Source of the DNA: JAFGIT01 sp016929465 [NCBI: Candidatus Coatesbacteria bacterium]
GTDB lineage: Bacteria; B130-G9
Direction of reading: 5' to 3'
Length of the DNA stretch: 6,047 nt
Assembly: GCA_016929465.1 (NCBI GenBank)
Contig: JAFGIT010000195.1
Location: 1-6,047 of the forward strand
Below the pieces are notes generated by a model. The model was not told where the DNA came from. It saw only the letters and a program-made list of their open reading frames with translations, and did not search any database. The position numbers and the translations under genes are program-made. This document shows positions 4,569-6,047 of this stretch, in pieces; position 1 is the stretch's first letter, and each line of letters opens with the position of its first letter.

Positions 4569-6047
4569 AGACGATACACCTGACGCTGGTCATTCTGCTG
4601 CTGGCGATTGCCGCCACTAGCGGGCCCGCCGCGACGTATCACGTCAAGCAGGACGGGGCGGGTGATTTCACTTATATCCAGGACGCAATCGACGCCTCGG
4701 TTGATGGTGACACCGTCATTGTTCATCCGGGCACGTACTATGAGAACATCCAATTCGGCGGCAAGAACATCACTTTGAGCTCGACCGACCCCGACGATTG
4801 GGATGTGGTCGAGGCGGCGGTGATTGATGGTGGGCAGAATGGCTCTGTGGTGACGTTTGCCGGCACGGAAGATGCAAGCTGCGAGCTGAGCGGCTTCACG
4901 ATCACCAACGGATCGGCTGAGAATGGAGGGGGAATACGTTGCTCCGAAAGCTCTCCGACCATCAGGAATAACGAGATCATCTCGAACTCAGCCCTTTCTG
5001 GCGGTGGGATTTACATTGAGAGTGGATCCCCAGCAATTCTAACTAACAGAATAAAGTTCAATCACTCTCATCATTCGTGGCGTGAATCTGGGGGCGGGCT
5101 CTTCTGTAGAGGGACATCACATGACACGATCATCGCTGACGGTAATAGCTTTATAGAAAACGCATCGGAGGGTCTGGGTGGTGCAATGCTGATTGGGGAT
5201 GTGAACGCTATCATCCAAAATAATGTCATAAATGGGAATCAGGCGGATGCCGGCGGTGGCGGGATATGGATTTCTGATGGTGGCAATGCCCGGGTTAGCA
5301 ACAATTTGATCGTTCTCAATGAGGTCATTTGGGGACACGGAGGGGGATTGCAGTGCGGCATAGGGGTAACTGTGGACAATTGCACATTTGTAGATAATTT
5401 AGTAACCCCCACATACGGGTATGGTGGAGCGATCTATGCCTATGTTTGGCCCGATGAGATCAATGTTAAAGACTGCATATTCAGAGGACATGAATGGCCT
5501 CCGGCAGAGAATTGTCTGGTGACCTCGTCTTGCTTTGGCGATCCGCTCTTTGCCTCAGATCCACTCGGCGAGTACTATCTCGATCCGGACAGCCCATGCG
5601 TCGATGCGGGGTCGATGAGCGCGGCGGAGGCGGGCCTTTCTGACCGCACTACGCAGGTGGACGGCACTCCGGATACCGGCGTCGTGGATATGGGCTATCA
5701 CTATCCGATCTCTGAGGATGAGGTCAATGTCGAGGTAAGCTGCTCGCTAAATGCGGATGAGTTCGCGCCGGGCGATGTCCTGCAGGGCTTCGTGGGCGTT
5801 GAGAACCGAGGCGTGGATGTTGAGGTCGATATCTATGCGGCGTTCATGTTGCCCGATGGGACGATGATATCATACACCCTGAGCGGCTTTGTCGATGGCG
5901 CCTGGCCGTGGTATTCCGACCTCATCCTGCCCTCAGGTTTCACAGTGGGGCAAACCGAAATCTTCGAACTCGTCGTCCCTGCCAATGCTGAGCCGGGCAG
6001 CTACAGCTATCTCGCTGCAGTCTGCCGCGCCGGTGAGGGCCAAGCGG
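4565..6047 (+). CDS. Secreted right-handed parallel beta-helix protein (3' end beyond window)
   Basis: 494 codons are visible, open to the window edge. The start is supported by AAGGGAGAGG, 8 nt upstream. A Sec signal peptide (MKTIHLTLVILLLAIAATS, cleavage near 20-24) sends it to the cell surface or medium. Residues 25-70 form the typical opening of secreted beta-helix proteins (YHVKQDGAGDFTYIQDAID, then GDTVIVHPGTYYENI). Residues 85-305 are the solenoid: glycine triplets or GGA recur at 121, 147, 177, 205, 230, 259 and 287, and asparagine-rich turns accompany them. Residues 325-349 (GDPLFA...YYLDPDSPCVDAG) and 366-380 (DGTPDTGVVDMGYHY) are a common C-cap. Residues about 386-494 look like a beta-sandwich domain (FAPGDVLQGFVGVENRG, LPDGTMISYTL). 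The fold usually serves carbohydrate binding, lysis or adhesion; no catalytic residues are recognisable, so the role is unknown. Anchor or sorting signals would lie beyond the window. Confidence 0.85.
   Translation, partial: MKTIHLTLVILLLAIAATSGPAATYHVKQDGAGDFTYIQDAIDASVDGDTVIVHPGTYYENIQFGGKNITLSSTDPDDWDVVEAAVIDGGQNGSVVTFAGTEDASCELSGFTITNGSAENGGGIRCSESSPTIRNNEIISNSALSGGGIYIESGSPAILTNRIKFNHSHHSWRESGGGLFCRGTSHDTIIADGNSFIENASEGLGGAMLIGDVNAIIQNNVINGNQADAGGGGIWISDGGNARVSNNLIVLNEVIWGHGGGLQCGIGVTVDNCTFVDNLVTPTYGYGGAIYAYVWPDEINVKDCIFRGHEWPPAENCLVTSSCFGDPLFASDPLGEYYLDPDSPCVDAGSMSAAEAGLSDRTTQVDGTPDTGVVDMGYHYPISEDEVNVEVSCSLNADEFAPGDVLQGFVGVENRGVDVEVDIYAAFMLPDGTMISYTLSGFVDGAWPWYSDLILPSGFTVGQTEIFELVVPANAEPGSYSYLAAVCRAGEGQA

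Overview
The window (6,047 bp, roughly mid-50s % GC by eye) looks like chromosomal DNA of an uncultivated, didermic-type environmental bacterium. The signs are a Tat-exported DUF362 protein, a NapH/NapG-like membrane polyferredoxin, and a secreted glycine-rich parallel beta-helix protein ending in a 'PD-TG-VDMGYHY' style module of the kind seen in environmental lineages such as Planctomycetota, Hydrogenedentota or Coatesbacteria-like groups. I cannot fix the phylum from this sequence. TGA is a genuine stop in the DUF362 gene, so the standard bacterial code is assumed.

Layout, left to right. (1) 125-1177: a full-length tyrosine recombinase reading frame with every catalytic residue present, but broken by one in-frame TGA at 599-601, between the core-binding and catalytic domains. 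(2) 1213-1301: a tRNA-Leu(UAA)-like gene. Its anticodon, variable and T arms are canonical. Its 5' part is irregular: the acceptor stem pairs 7/7 only if a TTT bulge is allowed. Together with the integrase this looks like an old integration boundary. (3) 1302-1568: spacer with two short direct-repeat clusters and a possible sigma70-like promoter. (4) 1569-4064: a tightly coupled two-gene unit, a Tat-secreted DUF362 protein followed 3 nt later by a 523-aa polyferredoxin. The second protein joins a NapH-like four-helix membrane module and a cytoplasmic 2x[4Fe-4S] domain to an internal twin-arginine signal and a NapG-like four-cluster domain. (5) 4065-4564: 500 bp without a convincing gene but full of palindromes, ending in a good sigma54-type (-24/-12) promoter. 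(6) 4565 to the window end: the first 494 codons of a secreted beta-helix protein, cut by the window edge.

How the parts fit together: the DUF362/polyferredoxin pair probably carries electrons from the membrane/cytoplasm side to an extracytoplasmic [4Fe-4S] wire and perhaps to the exported DUF362 partner; the reaction is unknown. The beta-helix surface protein appears to be a separate transcription unit, possibly under sigma54/enhancer-binding-protein control. Two related palindromes lie about 137 and 220 bp upstream of the predicted transcription start. The best candidates for something under-described are the single-chain NapH-NapG-like protein with an internal Tat signal, and the palindrome array in front of the sigma54-type promoter.
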